The notes under the pieces were generated by a model. It did not search any database, was not told the DNA's origin, and saw only the letters and a program-made list of their open reading frames with translations. A stretch of 64,000 nucleotides of DNA. It comes from Phycisphaerae bacterium (lineage in GTDB: Bacteria > Planctomycetota > Phycisphaerae > Phycisphaerales > UBA1924). The stretch is taken from assembly GCA_030429705.1 (NCBI GenBank), contig JAUIES010000001.1, positions 1,054,001-1,118,000 on the forward strand, in the 5' to 3' direction. This document shows positions 17,683 through 26,247 of the stretch, one piece after another. Each line of letters starts with the position of its first letter. The first letter of the stretch is position 1. The position numbers were made by a program, and so were the translations under genes.

Positions 17683-18167
17683 GCTGTCGGATCCGTATCA
17701 GCGAGAATGCGCTCCGTCTGCGACGACCGATGCTGTTCGATTGCTTGCTGAAAGGCGGGATGCGATCGCGCCACGATCGAGGCTGCAAACAACCCGGCGT
17801 TGGTTGCGCCTGCCCTGCCGATGGCGAAAGTTGCCACCGGTACGCCTGCGGGCATCTGCACGATGGAAAGCAACGAATCTAGCCCGTTGAGCGCACGGCT
17901 CTGGACCGGAACACCAAGCACAGGCAGCGTCGTTTTCGCAGCCACCATCCCCGGCAGATGGGCTGCCCCTCCCGCACCAGCAATGATCGCGAGCAGTCCA
18001 CGGTCGATCGCGGTCTCGGCGTACGCAAACATCGCATCGGGCGTGCGGTGAGCACTAACCACCTTCACCTCGTGAGGAATGCCCAGCGTCGTCAAGGCTT
18101 CGACAGCAGCGGACATGGTCTCCCAGTCCGACTTTGACCCCATGATAATCCCAACCAATGGCTCCAT
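17679..18167 (-). CDS. purE: N5-carboxyaminoimidazole ribonucleotide mutase
   Basis: A 162-aa PurE, converting N5-CAIR to CAIR right after PurK. The signature [12 protein letters not shown] starts at about residue 7; [11 protein letters not shown] and [15 protein letters not shown] form the rest of the active site. Length is normal for class I PurE. GGAG lies 7 nt before the ATG, and the purK start overlaps the stop codon. A palindrome sits in the short 5' leader. Confidence 0.95.
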   Translation of the reverse strand: MEPLVGIIMGSKSDWETMSAAVEALTTLGIPHEVKVVSAHRTPDAMFAYAETAIDRGLLAIIAGAGGAAHLPGMVAAKTTLPVLGVPVQSRALNGLDSLLSIVQMPAGVPVATFAIGRAGATNAGLFAASIVARSHPAFQQAIEQHRSSQTERILADTDPTA

Positions 18168-18183
18168 CGCTTCACTCCACGCT

Positions 18184-18203
18184 GTTCGATCGAACGCAGT
18201 CTA
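18184..18203 (-). promoter_or_regulatory. purE -10 element and palindrome in the leader
   Basis: On the minus strand TAGACT (18203-18198) is a good -10 hexamer 30 nt before the purE ATG, though no clear -35 is visible. Just downstream lies the perfect palindrome GTTCGATCGAAC (18184-18195), at the expected transcription start. A protein bound there could block transcription, but nothing identifies the regulator. Confidence 0.4.
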
Positions 18204-18259
18204 CACCGATCTGCGAGACCCATCCTTGACGAGCGCATCAGCCGGGATATCAATTCGCT

Positions 18260-18529
18260 GTGAGAGACCCAAACCACATCCTTGTCGAGTTCTGCGAGCG
18301 CAATGTCAATCGTGCAACACGCGCCTTGCTTATTGAACTCACAGACCGGCCCGATGTCACGATCAGAGCTCGTGGCTGCATGTGCCGGTGCACACAGTGC
18401 TTTGACACCCCATACCTGCGAATCGATGGCCGAGACATCGAAGGACCGACCCATCGCAGCATCATCGAAGAGTATCTTGGTGCAGCCCCGTGCGTGTCTA
18501 GCGTTCGCCCGCCAATCGCCGAACCGTAA
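18260..18529 (+). CDS. Small Cys-rich protein resembling DUF1450
   Basis: An 89-aa soluble protein. The first strand VEFCERN carries Cys12, and a cluster Cys40, 42, 44 and 47 (GCMCRCTQC) lies after a helix. This spacing (an early Cys, a helix, a strand, then several Cys before a strand such as YLRIDG) resembles DUF1450/YuzB-type thioredoxin-fold proteins and [2Fe-2S] ferredoxins of that fold. Metal or Fe-S binding is an inference. It starts with GTG at 18260. It is divergent from purE and its 3' end overlaps the convergent ABC permease by 32 bp. Confidence 0.6.
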   Translation: MRDPNHILVEFCERNVNRATRALLIELTDRPDVTIRARGCMCRCTQCFDTPYLRIDGRDIEGPTHRSIIEEYLGAAPCVSSVRPPIAEP

Positions 18530-20354
18530 AATCAAAGTTGCGAACCATGTTCGCCCGAATGCCATAGACCACGAAAATGTAAATCGCGGTGGCAATCGCA
18601 GCGCCAAATACCATGGCAATACGAGCCGAAGCAAGCCCGCCGCCGCCGCCGACGGTTTCTGTCAGCGCGTTTCCAGGATCAATCATCGCATAGAGCTGCG
18701 TCACGGGTGTCATCGATGCGAGCACAGGCCCGAGCACCGAGATCTCAGAACCCGCCTGCCAACCGCACAACCCAAGTGTGCCCCCGACCACGCCCACGAC
18801 ACCAACAGTCGCGACAACGCTACTCAATGTCCCTCGGCTCTTGAGTGACCATTGAAGCCCAACCATCACACAAAACGCGGTAAAACTGAGGACGACGGGA
18901 AGGGCGAGTATGCCAGCTTCGGGCAATATGACCGGTACTGCCGGGCTTACGCCAGACGATGGGACGATGACACCGCCCTCGCGTCCAAACCCGCCGAGCA
19001 ACACATAACCGCCAGCAAGCAGCAGCGTCCCAACAGGAACCATGATCATCGGCACCAGGTACGCCACAAGCCCGCGCAACTTGCCCATGAGGTACATGCG
19101 AGGCGTGATCGGTGTTGTCAGCAGAAGGTCAAGCGTGCCATCCTCGCGCTCTCGGCTGATTGCGGTCGCAGCCATATTGATCCCGACCAGCATCACCACC
19201 GCAATCTCCATCCAGACCGTCGACAACAACGCCAACTGAAAGGTGTCGTGATTGAGCGAACCAAAATGGAAGGCTGTCACCAACCCGATCGCAAAAAGAC
19301 CACCGATCGCGAGGAATGAGAATCGAGCAAGAATTCGGCTGAAGGTCGCATTGCGGGCAGACGCTTCACGCCACGCGATCGGATTGTGTGACACGGTGCG
19401 CGGCGGCCTGTGCTCGGCTTGTACTGCGCCCAGACCCATCACACGCCGATACCACGGCGCTTTGCCCGTCGCGCCACCCGAACGCACCAGTCCACCGAGC
19501 CGAACCGTAATGGTGCTCGCTGCAAGGAGCGCAACACTCGCGCCAGAACTCAACACGCACCACGCGGTGACCGGGCTTTCGAGCATGAACCCGCGAAGTC
19601 CCGCGAGCGAACCCGGCTCGGCTCTTGGATACGAACTTGGGTTGAGAAGAGCATGTAACGCTAAAAACGGGTTGAGCCCGGTCATCAGCGTGACACCTTC
19701 GCCGCCCTCACCCGCACCAAACCCGGCTGTCCGAAGCCACACATCGAGCGCCGCCGTCACGGACACATATGCCACAACCGCGACATAAAACGCGAACACC
19801 GCACGCTTACCTACAAGCCGACTCACCGCCAGACCGATGGCAACTGTGCCCACCAGGAGCGCAGCGCACCCCGCAATGAGGTAACTCACAAAGATCGATG
19901 TCCCCGGAACCCCGCCAAAGAACTGCGTCATCGCGAACAGGGGAAGTGATGCCAGCAGGAGCGCCAGCACGAAGAACAATCGGCCGAACAGATTACCCAG
20001 CACAATCTGAGCCTGACTCAAAGGCGTGGTCAGGAGAATGTCCCAGGTCTTGGCATCGGACTCCTGGGCGATCGCAGAAGCCATAAAAACGGGCGAGAGA
20101 ATACAGATCAGAGCAATCTGCAGATACGCGATCCAGGTGAAACTGCGTGCACCGCTCTGGGCCAACTCTCGATAATTCAGCGCGCTCGAACTGGTCGTCA
20201 AAAGCAGAAGCCACAACAACACCAGCACCAGAACAGCCAGGTACGCCGAGCGGATGTACATGTGCTTGGTCCGCCGAGACCCGTTCTGCACCAGGCGCAC
20301 CGCAATCGGATTGGTCGGTCCGAGTCCAAGAATCCAGCGCAGCACAACAGGCAT
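18498..20354 (-). CDS. Double-length ABC-2 type permease
   Basis: The 618-aa protein contains two similar ABC-2 membrane modules. In the first, SDAKTWDILLTTPLSQAQIVL precedes a helix bundle; in the second, SREREDGTLDLLLTTPITPRMYL does the same. About twelve membrane segments are visible. Such fused permeases act with a separate ATPase, but none is adjacent, so the substrate is unknown. The ATG at 20354 has no Shine-Dalgarno; TAGCAT (20366-20361) ends 6 nt upstream, suggesting a leaderless message. It is divergent from the sigma factor gene. Confidence 0.82.
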   Translation of the reverse strand: MPVVLRWILGLGPTNPIAVRLVQNGSRRTKHMYIRSAYLAVLVLVLLWLLLLTTSSSALNYRELAQSGARSFTWIAYLQIALICILSPVFMASAIAQESDAKTWDILLTTPLSQAQIVLGNLFGRLFFVLALLLASLPLFAMTQFFGGVPGTSIFVSYLIAGCAALLVGTVAIGLAVSRLVGKRAVFAFYVAVVAYVSVTAALDVWLRTAGFGAGEGGEGVTLMTGLNPFLALHALLNPSSYPRAEPGSLAGLRGFMLESPVTAWCVLSSGASVALLAASTITVRLGGLVRSGGATGKAPWYRRVMGLGAVQAEHRPPRTVSHNPIAWREASARNATFSRILARFSFLAIGGLFAIGLVTAFHFGSLNHDTFQLALLSTVWMEIAVVMLVGINMAATAISREREDGTLDLLLTTPITPRMYLMGKLRGLVAYLVPMIMVPVGTLLLAGGYVLLGGFGREGGVIVPSSGVSPAVPVILPEAGILALPVVLSFTAFCVMVGLQWSLKSRGTLSSVVATVGVVGVVGGTLGLCGWQAGSEISVLGPVLASMTPVTQLYAMIDPGNALTETVGGGGGLASARIAMVFGAAIATAIYIFVVYGIRANMVRNFDFTVRRLAGER

Positions 20355-20360
20355 CAGACA

Positions 20361-20398
20361 ATGCTACACCGCTGCCTCTCGCAGGATGCAGATACCAT
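20361..20398. promoter_or_regulatory. Divergent -10 elements between ABC permease and ECF sigma gene
   Basis: TAGCAT on the minus strand (20366-20361) lies 6 nt before the permease ATG. TACCAT on the plus strand (20393-20398) lies 7 nt before the GTG at 20406. Both spacings predict leaderless transcripts starting at or near the first base of each start codon. This argues that the sigma gene begins at 20406, not at the ATG at 20361 inside the leftward hexamer. Confidence 0.45.
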
Positions 20399-20405
20399 CG
20401 CTCCA

Positions 20406-20999
20406 GTGTCTGATCAAGCGAACACAGCTACGGACGAACAACTGGCTGCCCAAGCGGCTCGCGGCGACCACAGCGCCCAAGCCGAACTCGTCCGTCGATT
20501 TCAACAACCAGTCCTCAGCCTGTGCTTCCATCTGGTTGGTTCGCAACACGCCGAGGACCTCGCACAAGATGCCTTGCTTCGCGTCGTCACGAAAATCGAA
20601 ACCTTCAGTGGCGAGAGTGCTGTCGGCACCTGGATCTACCGTGTAACGACGAACATATGCCTATCACACCTGCGCCGTTCGCGCCGATCGCCCGTGCGAG
20701 GCTCGATAGACGCTGAAACATCTCCACAAATCGAGGAACACAATGAAGGTTCGAGCGTCCAAATGAATGAGGGGTTACCCGCTGTTCGTCGTGCTCTCGA
20801 CGAACTTTCGGGTGATCAGCGTGCGATTCTGGTGCTTCGTGATGTGCGAGGCTTGGAGTATGAACAACTGACCGAGGTGCTCGATATCCCGATCGGCACC
20901 GTGCGAAGCCGACTTTTTCGTGCCAGAAAAAACCTGGCAGCCGCTCTGGAACGAATCGAATCAAACGACAGCAACCCGCCTTCCAAGACTGAGCCATGA
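20406..20999 (+). CDS. ECF-family RNA polymerase sigma factor
   Basis: A 197-aa sigma-70 family protein with region 2 (AELVRRFQQPVLSLCFHLVG, then HAEDLAQDALLRVVTKIETF, and the promoter-melting segment GTWIYRVTTNICLSHLRR) and region 4 (ALDELSGDQRAILVLRD, EVLDIPIGTVRSRLFRARK). No regions 1 or 3 are present, which is the ECF layout. GTG at 20406 is favoured because TACCAT ends 7 nt upstream; ATG at 20361 is possible. The stop overlaps the next gene (ATGA), the usual arrangement for a sigma/anti-sigma pair. Confidence 0.88.
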   Translation: MSDQANTATDEQLAAQAARGDHSAQAELVRRFQQPVLSLCFHLVGSQHAEDLAQDALLRVVTKIETFSGESAVGTWIYRVTTNICLSHLRRSRRSPVRGSIDAETSPQIEEHNEGSSVQMNEGLPAVRRALDELSGDQRAILVLRDVRGLEYEQLTEVLDIPIGTVRSRLFRARKNLAAALERIESNDSNPPSKTEP

Positions 21000-22036
21000 G
21001 CATTCTCGACACACTCACCACTGATCAGGAATCACTCGTCATCGATGCGATCGAAGGCGAACTGCGCCCTGAATATGAGCCCATGCTCAAGCAGTTGCTG
21101 GCGACCAATCCTGGTCTCGATGTCGAGATCGCTCGCCTGACCCAGACTCGGTCACAGATGCGGGCGCTCGAGGTCACGATCGAGCCGAATGCCGGGTTTG
21201 TGCCCCAGGTCATGGCAAGGCTCGAAGAAGCCACAGCACCGTTGCAACTCCGTCACATGGATGCACCAGTGCGCTCGCATCGGTCCTGGATCCCTGCTTC
21301 GGCGGCTCGCCCGCTTGCAGCAGCTGCAGCGGTATTGATCATCGCAGCACTCGGCTTCTCGTTCTTTGGCGACGGTTCGAACAACACGACCACAACGCCC
21401 GGTCCATTGGCTGACAATTCCCCCGACGACCTCCCAATCGCGCCACACGACTTCATCCCGCAAACACCGGAAGCCATCGCGGTGGCTCAGGCGGAAGCAG
21501 AATCGCGGTCGTTTGAAGCCGCTGAACGCGTCTGGACAGAAGTCGCCGAGGCCGAACCAACGCTCGCTGAAGCTGTTGAACTGCTGGCAGCCGGTCGTTT
21601 GGTTATCCGAGGCCTCGCACCGCAACCCGACATCGCGCGGGCAGGTGCTGCGTCGATTGCTCAAGGGCTCGATTCACAAAGCAATGCCTGGGCGTTCGTC
21701 AATCCGCTCAACCGAGCGTCCATGGCCCGGTTTGAACCACAATTGACCGACAGCCCGGTTTTTGCCGTCGATGAGCCAACCGGCCTTCGCGTTCAGTTGC
21801 CGCAGCCTCGCACGGTGTCAGCGTGGTCTGCAGAGATTGCGATCGATGCTCCAGCACTTGCTTCAATCGTCCACAATCTGCGAGAACTCGGGCTCCGCGT
21901 TCGGTTTGAAGCCATTGAAACGCCATTTGCGTCTCAGCCTGATCTTGAATCTGCGATTTGGTGGGACGAATCACCCGAATCGTGGCGCTCAACTTCGATG
22001 GCTCCGGTCATCATCGACGCACTTGACCGTCCATAA
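20996..22036 (+). CDS. Putative membrane anti-sigma factor
   Basis: The 346-aa protein is called from its four-base overlap with the ECF sigma gene and its topology. A cytoplasmic helical N-terminal part (about 1-100) precedes a single membrane helix (PLAAAAAVLIIAALGFSFF, about 103-121) and a periplasmic part of about 225 residues. No HxxxCxxC zinc motif is present in the N-terminal part, so it is not a zinc-binding ZAS domain. The periplasmic part is rich in Ala and Glu and has no recognised sensor fold. Confidence 0.6.
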   Translation: MSILDTLTTDQESLVIDAIEGELRPEYEPMLKQLLATNPGLDVEIARLTQTRSQMRALEVTIEPNAGFVPQVMARLEEATAPLQLRHMDAPVRSHRSWIPASAARPLAAAAAVLIIAALGFSFFGDGSNNTTTTPGPLADNSPDDLPIAPHDFIPQTPEAIAVAQAEAESRSFEAAERVWTEVAEAEPTLAEAVELLAAGRLVIRGLAPQPDIARAGAASIAQGLDSQSNAWAFVNPLNRASMARFEPQLTDSPVFAVDEPTGLRVQLPQPRTVSAWSAEIAIDAPALASIVHNLRELGLRVRFEAIETPFASQPDLESAIWWDESPESWRSTSMAPVIIDALDRP

Positions 22037-22054
22037 GACCCTCGCAACAACCAC

Positions 22055-22408
22055 TCAGTTTGCAAACTCCTGGGCATCGAGTTGCCGTTGGTCGGCTTGT
22101 CGATATCGCATGTGGATCACAGGCAATAGCCCACCCATAAGAACAGCCAGCCCTGCGCCAGGGAGCGCGAAGACTGCCCAGACATAGTTCGGTTGGCCGT
22201 CGATCAAAGCGTAGACCCCCGTCCCGAGCAGGCCGAGGCCGACGATGATCCCGAGGTAAAAGATGCCGAGGACGAGTGGTTTTGCTTTGCCAAGAGCCGC
22301 CAATGGACCTCCGACACCGCCTCCGATCGCCCCGAAGAACACGCCGATGCTGCTCCCCAGGATGCCTCCGATCAATCCAACTGACTGCTCATCAAACCAC
22401 GGGTTCAT
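22055..22408 (-). CDS. Small membrane protein coupled to the DUF2089 regulator
   Basis: A 117-aa protein with about three to four hydrophobic segments (LIGGILGSSIGVFFGAIGGG, then VLGIFYLGIIVGLGLLGTGV, then VFALPGAGLAVLMGGLLP), glycine-rich throughout. Its ATG overlaps the stop of the DUF2089-like gene (ATGA at 22405-22408). DUF2089 genes often precede small membrane proteins; the function is unknown. Confidence 0.6.
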   Translation of the reverse strand: MNPWFDEQSVGLIGGILGSSIGVFFGAIGGGVGGPLAALGKAKPLVLGIFYLGIIVGLGLLGTGVYALIDGQPNYVWAVFALPGAGLAVLMGGLLPVIHMRYRQADQRQLDAQEFAN

Positions 22409-22752
22409 GACTTGTCTCCTTGTGCGTTTCCGTTTTCGTGTGTGATCGATCGTTTTTCAGCAAGCCCGACGATCCGTCGCGCGGTCTCCACATTCATGGT
22501 GCCGCGCCGAATCTGGTCGGCGAGGTATTCACGAAGCGGGTCCGCAGGCCGACCGTCCACAATGCTCCGGAGCCTCTCGATCACTTTGTCGAGCCGATTC
22601 CGAATCGTGGGGTAACTGACTGAATACACCTTGGCAAGGCCTTTGAGAGAACCGGATTCCAACACCAGATCAACCACAAACGCCTGATCTTGCTCAGACA
22701 ACTGTGAAAGCGGTGACTGCTGTTGATGACTGTGTTGAAGGTCAGCATTCAT
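22405..22752 (-). CDS. DUF2089-like helix-turn-helix protein
   Basis: A 115-aa protein whose centre, LVLESGSLKGLAKVYSVSYPTIRNRLDKVIERL, has the Gly-Ser-Leu-Lys plus SYPTIRNRLD helix-turn-helix seen in DUF2089 proteins; these usually also have an N-terminal zinc ribbon, which is absent here. The ATG at 22752 follows AAGGA. An inverted repeat (22787-22834) and two copies of TAATGTTCAA (22752-22761, 22814-22823) upstream are candidate self-binding sites. Confidence 0.65.
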   Translation of the reverse strand: MNADLQHSHQQQSPLSQLSEQDQAFVVDLVLESGSLKGLAKVYSVSYPTIRNRLDKVIERLRSIVDGRPADPLREYLADQIRRGTMNVETARRIVGLAEKRSITHENGNAQGDKS

Positions 22753-22786
22753 AATGTTCAATCCTTGTTTCACATCATACAATATC

Positions 22787-22834
22787 GATCAACAATGTCA
22801 AGAATATGATAAATAATGTTCAACTTTGTTGATC
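22787..22834. promoter_or_regulatory. Inverted repeat between the DUF2089 gene and pdxJ
   Basis: GATCAACAA (22787-22795) is the exact reverse complement of TTGTTGATC (22826-22834). The 30-bp AT-rich spacer includes a copy of TAATGTTCAA (22814-22823) that also occurs at 22752-22761. The site lies in the only strongly AT-rich stretch between the two divergent genes and is a candidate operator or pair of half sites. Confidence 0.45.
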
Positions 22835-22869
22835 TCATCAGATCTCCTGATTCCGATCTACAATCCGGC

Positions 22870-23634
22870 ATGATCCAACTTGGTGTGAACATTGATCATG
22901 TCGCTACAGTGCGGCAAGCGCGCTACCCCGGCCAACCGGACCTGGGGGAACCCGATCCGGTGCGGGCTGCCCACGAAGCGGAACTGGGTGGAGCCGACGG
23001 CATCACCATTCATCTGCGTGAAGACCGTCGTCACATCATGGACCGCGATGCAGAACTCCTGCGCCGACTCGTCAAGGTCCGCCTCAATCTGGAAATGGCG
23101 GCCACAGAAGAGATGTTGGCGATCGCGACCAGGCTCGTTCCTGACACCGCGATGCTTGTTCCTGAAGGCCGCGCCGAAGTCACGACCGAAGGCGGCCTCG
23201 ATGTCGTCGGACAACGCGCGGCGATCACAGACGCGGTCTCCGTCCTGCACGATGCCGGACTCATCGTTTCGGCGTTCGTGGATGCTGATCCTGATCAGAT
23301 CGATGCGTGCCACCAGGCCGGGTTTGATGTGTGCGAAGTCCACACCGGTCCATTTGCGCAGCTGCACGATGTGTGGGGCGGCGACCTGCGCCGGTCAGAA
23401 CTGGCTGAGGAACTGGAACGGGTCGCAAACGCTGGCAACCTCATCCGCGAACACGGCATGCGGTTCAATGCAGGTCACGCGCTCAACTATCACAATGTCG
23501 GACCCATCGCGTCGCTCCCGGGGATCAGCGAACTGCACATTGGTCACGCCATCGTCAGTCGAGCGGTGTTCGTCGGCCTGCGAGAAGCGGTCCGCGAGAT
23601 GAAGCGCCTCATGCAAGAAGCGGCCCGATCCTGA
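22870..23634 (+). CDS. pdxJ: Pyridoxine 5'-phosphate synthase
   Basis: PdxJ condenses 3-amino-2-oxopropyl phosphate with deoxyxylulose 5-phosphate to form pyridoxine phosphate. The 254-aa protein opens LGVNIDHVATVRQAR and has the family blocks GADGITIHLREDRRHI, NLEMAATEEM and FNAGHALNYHNV. Length matches a TIM-barrel PdxJ. I chose ATG at 22870: TACAAT (22859-22864) ends 5 nt upstream, which suggests a leaderless message. An ATG-proximal extension from 22816 has no family similarity. Confidence 0.95.
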   Translation: MIQLGVNIDHVATVRQARYPGQPDLGEPDPVRAAHEAELGGADGITIHLREDRRHIMDRDAELLRRLVKVRLNLEMAATEEMLAIATRLVPDTAMLVPEGRAEVTTEGGLDVVGQRAAITDAVSVLHDAGLIVSAFVDADPDQIDACHQAGFDVCEVHTGPFAQLHDVWGGDLRRSELAEELERVANAGNLIREHGMRFNAGHALNYHNVGPIASLPGISELHIGHAIVSRAVFVGLREAVREMKRLMQEAARS

Positions 23635-23645
23635 CTTCGGTGCTG

Positions 23646-25313
23646 CTAGCGACCGCGAGGCCTCACACGCCCGCGCATCACCTTTGGCGGCAACTTGGAG
23701 GGCACCACCCCGCCTGGGAACTTGGCTTTGAGTTCAGCGTCTGACATCTCGGCTTTGGGTGGCGGTGCGTCGGCTTCGTAGCGACTCTTCTCTTCCTTCT
23801 TCGCGCCTTCAGGCATCACCACCTGATACGGCTGATTCGGATTTTCATCTCGCCAATCGTCCGGTCTCGGCCTTGCCTCAAAATCGGGATAGTCCATCAT
23901 CGGGATCTCGGCGTTGATGAGCAGTTCGATCTGAGTCAACAGGCCGCCTTGAGCAGGTGTCACCAGACTCCACGCGATGCCTTCGCGCCCGGCGCGAGCG
24001 GTTCGCCCGATGCGGTGGACATAGAGATCTGGATCTTCCGGCAGATCAAAGTTCACCACATGGGTGATGCCGTCAACATCAAGGCCGCGGCTGGCAAGGT
24101 CAGACGCCACGAGCACGGTCAATCGCCCCTGACGCAATCGATCCATGGTCTGATTGCGTTTGCCCTGACTCATGTCGCCGTGAATCGCATGTGACTCGAT
24201 GCCCTTGCGGTCGAGGTAGCGTACTAGATCGTCCACAGTCCGCTTCATACGGCAGAAGACGAGTGTGAGTGCTGGCTCTTCGTGCGTGAGAAGGTGCGCC
24301 AGCAGCCTCTTTTTATCCCAAGGCGGCACCGTCAGGTATTTCTGCTGGACCATTTCAACGGTCAGTGAGCCCGCTGACACGACCAACTTTTCAGGATCAG
24401 TCATGTATCGGCGTGCGAGGTCTTCGATCTCGGGTGAGAGCGTCGCTGAGACAAACACCGTCTGGCGTTCTTTGGGGCACTTGCCGAGGAGCCGACGGAT
24501 ATCGTCACGGAAGCCGATGTCGAACATGCGATCGACTTCGTCGAGGACTGCGAACCGCACGCCACTGAGCGTGAGGTATCGGCGTTCGATCATGTCGAGC
24601 AGGCGTCCTGGCGTACCGACAATGATTTCTGGCCCTTTTTCCAATTTTTTGACCTGTGTCGAGATGCTCTGCCCGCCATAGACGGCGACACAAGTGATGC
24701 CGGTCAGTCGCCCGAGTTCGGTAAAGTCCTGCTGAATCTGGATCGCCAACTCGCGCGTCGGTGCCAGGATCAACCCCTGAAAAGGCACCCCTGCTTCTGC
24801 CTGGTGCAACACGGGCAGTACAAAAGCCGCTGTCTTGCCTGTTCCGGTCTTGGCTTGCCCGAGGACATCGCGCCCGGTCATCGCGAGCGGCACGAGTGTT
24901 GCTTGAATCTTGGTCGGATGCATGAAACCGGCTTCGGTACAGGCTTGTACGACGAGATCACGCAGCCCCAGATCGGCAAAGGACTGATTCACATCAAAGA
25001 CATCTGCATCCCAATGTTCACGCTGCGCCCGTTCGCGCTGTACGGGTTCTGCGGTCGGGTCTTCAAACTCACCTTCGCGGTCGCGTGGGGGTCGACTCTG
25101 ACTCTCGCCATCACGACGACCACCTCGACGCCGACTGCGTTTGCGCGGTGCGCTCTCATCGGATGATGGTGTGGACGACCCACTTTCAGACGGTGCGCCT
25201 GATTTTTCGCCGGACCTACGCCGACGACGACGGCGTTTCTTCTTTGATCCATCGCCTTCATTTGGAACAGAATCAGGTGCCTCATCACGCACAGGCTCGG
25301 CAGAATCAGTCAT
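23646..25313 (-). CDS. DEAD-box RNA helicase (DEVD variant)
   Basis: The 555-aa protein carries a basic, disordered N-terminal tail (KKKRRRRRRRSG and similar, about residues 20-85) before a standard helicase core. The motifs present are a Q-motif region, AKTGTGKT (motif I), PTREL (Ia), SAT (III), and HRIGRTARAG (VI). Motif II reads DEVD (codons at 24542-24531), not DEAD. Only the third position changes, so the metal-binding Asp and the catalytic Glu are kept. It is probably active in RNA remodelling or ribosome assembly. The ATG at 25313 follows GGAG. Confidence 0.88.
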   Translation of the reverse strand: MTDSAEPVRDEAPDSVPNEGDGSKKKRRRRRRRSGEKSGAPSESGSSTPSSDESAPRKRSRRRGGRRDGESQSRPPRDREGEFEDPTAEPVQRERAQREHWDADVFDVNQSFADLGLRDLVVQACTEAGFMHPTKIQATLVPLAMTGRDVLGQAKTGTGKTAAFVLPVLHQAEAGVPFQGLILAPTRELAIQIQQDFTELGRLTGITCVAVYGGQSISTQVKKLEKGPEIIVGTPGRLLDMIERRYLTLSGVRFAVLDEVDRMFDIGFRDDIRRLLGKCPKERQTVFVSATLSPEIEDLARRYMTDPEKLVVSAGSLTVEMVQQKYLTVPPWDKKRLLAHLLTHEEPALTLVFCRMKRTVDDLVRYLDRKGIESHAIHGDMSQGKRNQTMDRLRQGRLTVLVASDLASRGLDVDGITHVVNFDLPEDPDLYVHRIGRTARAGREGIAWSLVTPAQGGLLTQIELLINAEIPMMDYPDFEARPRPDDWRDENPNQPYQVVMPEGAKKEEKSRYEADAPPPKAEMSDAELKAKFPGGVVPSKLPPKVMRGRVRPRGR

Positions 25314-25408
25314 ACAGGTCTCCAACGCGGAGCGAGGACTGCACCAAGTGTGCTGTCCGGGCGTCGCTCGCTACCGGTTTCACAGGAAGAATAGCGCCTC
25401 GTCAGCCT

Positions 25409-26191
25409 TCAATCGCCTGAACGCTCTAGCAGCATCATGTGCTTCATGAGTGCACCGGCTGCGGACGACCCCGCTGCGAGCCACCCCGCCCTCCCATCGC
25501 GCCACCCTTGTTTGGCGATGATCTGCTTCATGAAGGCCCCCGGGGGCGACACCAGCAGTCGCCATCGGCTGCCTCGTTTGCCAGCTGCATACATGCTGTC
25601 TGCAGCGATCCGGGAGAGCGCAATCTGCTTCGCCAGATGCTCAGCGAAGGTCTCAAACGACTCGTGGCGAAGCGTTCCGTGCAGGTCTTCCACTCGGCCG
25701 GTGTCCGCGTCGAGATACAGTTTGTCGTGTGGATCGAGACCCCCCCATTTCGCTCGACCAGACTGAATATCACGCTGGCGCACCAGCCGAAGCCGCCACT
25801 CCGGCTGCCAGACATGGTTCAGAAAACGACCGCGATACCACACTTTGCGGTTGACACGAGCTCCGCCGACAGCGTCGTCGTCCTGCTCAATCAAGGCTCG
25901 AATCGAGGCGGCCAGGTCTGGCTCGACCGGTTCGTCAGAGTCGAGATGCAACACCCAGGGCTGTGAGCAGGCTTCGAGCGCCATTTGTTTGGTCGCGATG
26001 TGCCCTTTCCACTCGGTTTCGATGATGTGGACGCCATGCTCGCGTAACAGGTCGAGCGTGCCATCGGTCGAACCGGAGTCAACCGCGACGATCTCAGTCG
26101 CCAGTCCGGCGACCGATTCGAGAACGCGTGACATCGTGTCACGGTTGTTCTTGCAGACAGTTGCAACGGAGAGTGGTAAGGCCATCTGCAT
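25409..26191 (-). CDS. Family 2 glycosyltransferase, WaaE/KdtX-like
   Basis: A 260-aa GT-A fold enzyme, probably acting on LPS core or another glycolipid at the inner face of the membrane. AVDSGSTDGT (36-45) and the DSD motif in HLDSDEP (81-87) bind the nucleotide sugar; the lysine-rich TKQMALE helix following WKG is typical of WaaE-type beta-1,4-glucosyltransferases. The two ATGs at 26191 and 26185 are both possible starts. It is divergent from a WaaP-like kinase gene. Confidence 0.82.
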   Translation of the reverse strand: MQMALPLSVATVCKNNRDTMSRVLESVAGLATEIVAVDSGSTDGTLDLLREHGVHIIETEWKGHIATKQMALEACSQPWVLHLDSDEPVEPDLAASIRALIEQDDDAVGGARVNRKVWYRGRFLNHVWQPEWRLRLVRQRDIQSGRAKWGGLDPHDKLYLDADTGRVEDLHGTLRHESFETFAEHLAKQIALSRIAADSMYAAGKRGSRWRLLVSPPGAFMKQIIAKQGWRDGRAGWLAAGSSAAGALMKHMMLLERSGD

Positions 26192-26247
26192 GATCGTCCG
26201 GCGCTTTGCGCTCGCGGTCAAACTCAAACCCACTACAGTTGTGCATC

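Noticed and set aside
22816-22870. Longer N-terminus for pdxJ from 22816
   Set aside because: The extra 18 residues are not found in PdxJ, and the TACAAT hexamer lies inside that stretch, 5 nt before the ATG at 22870.
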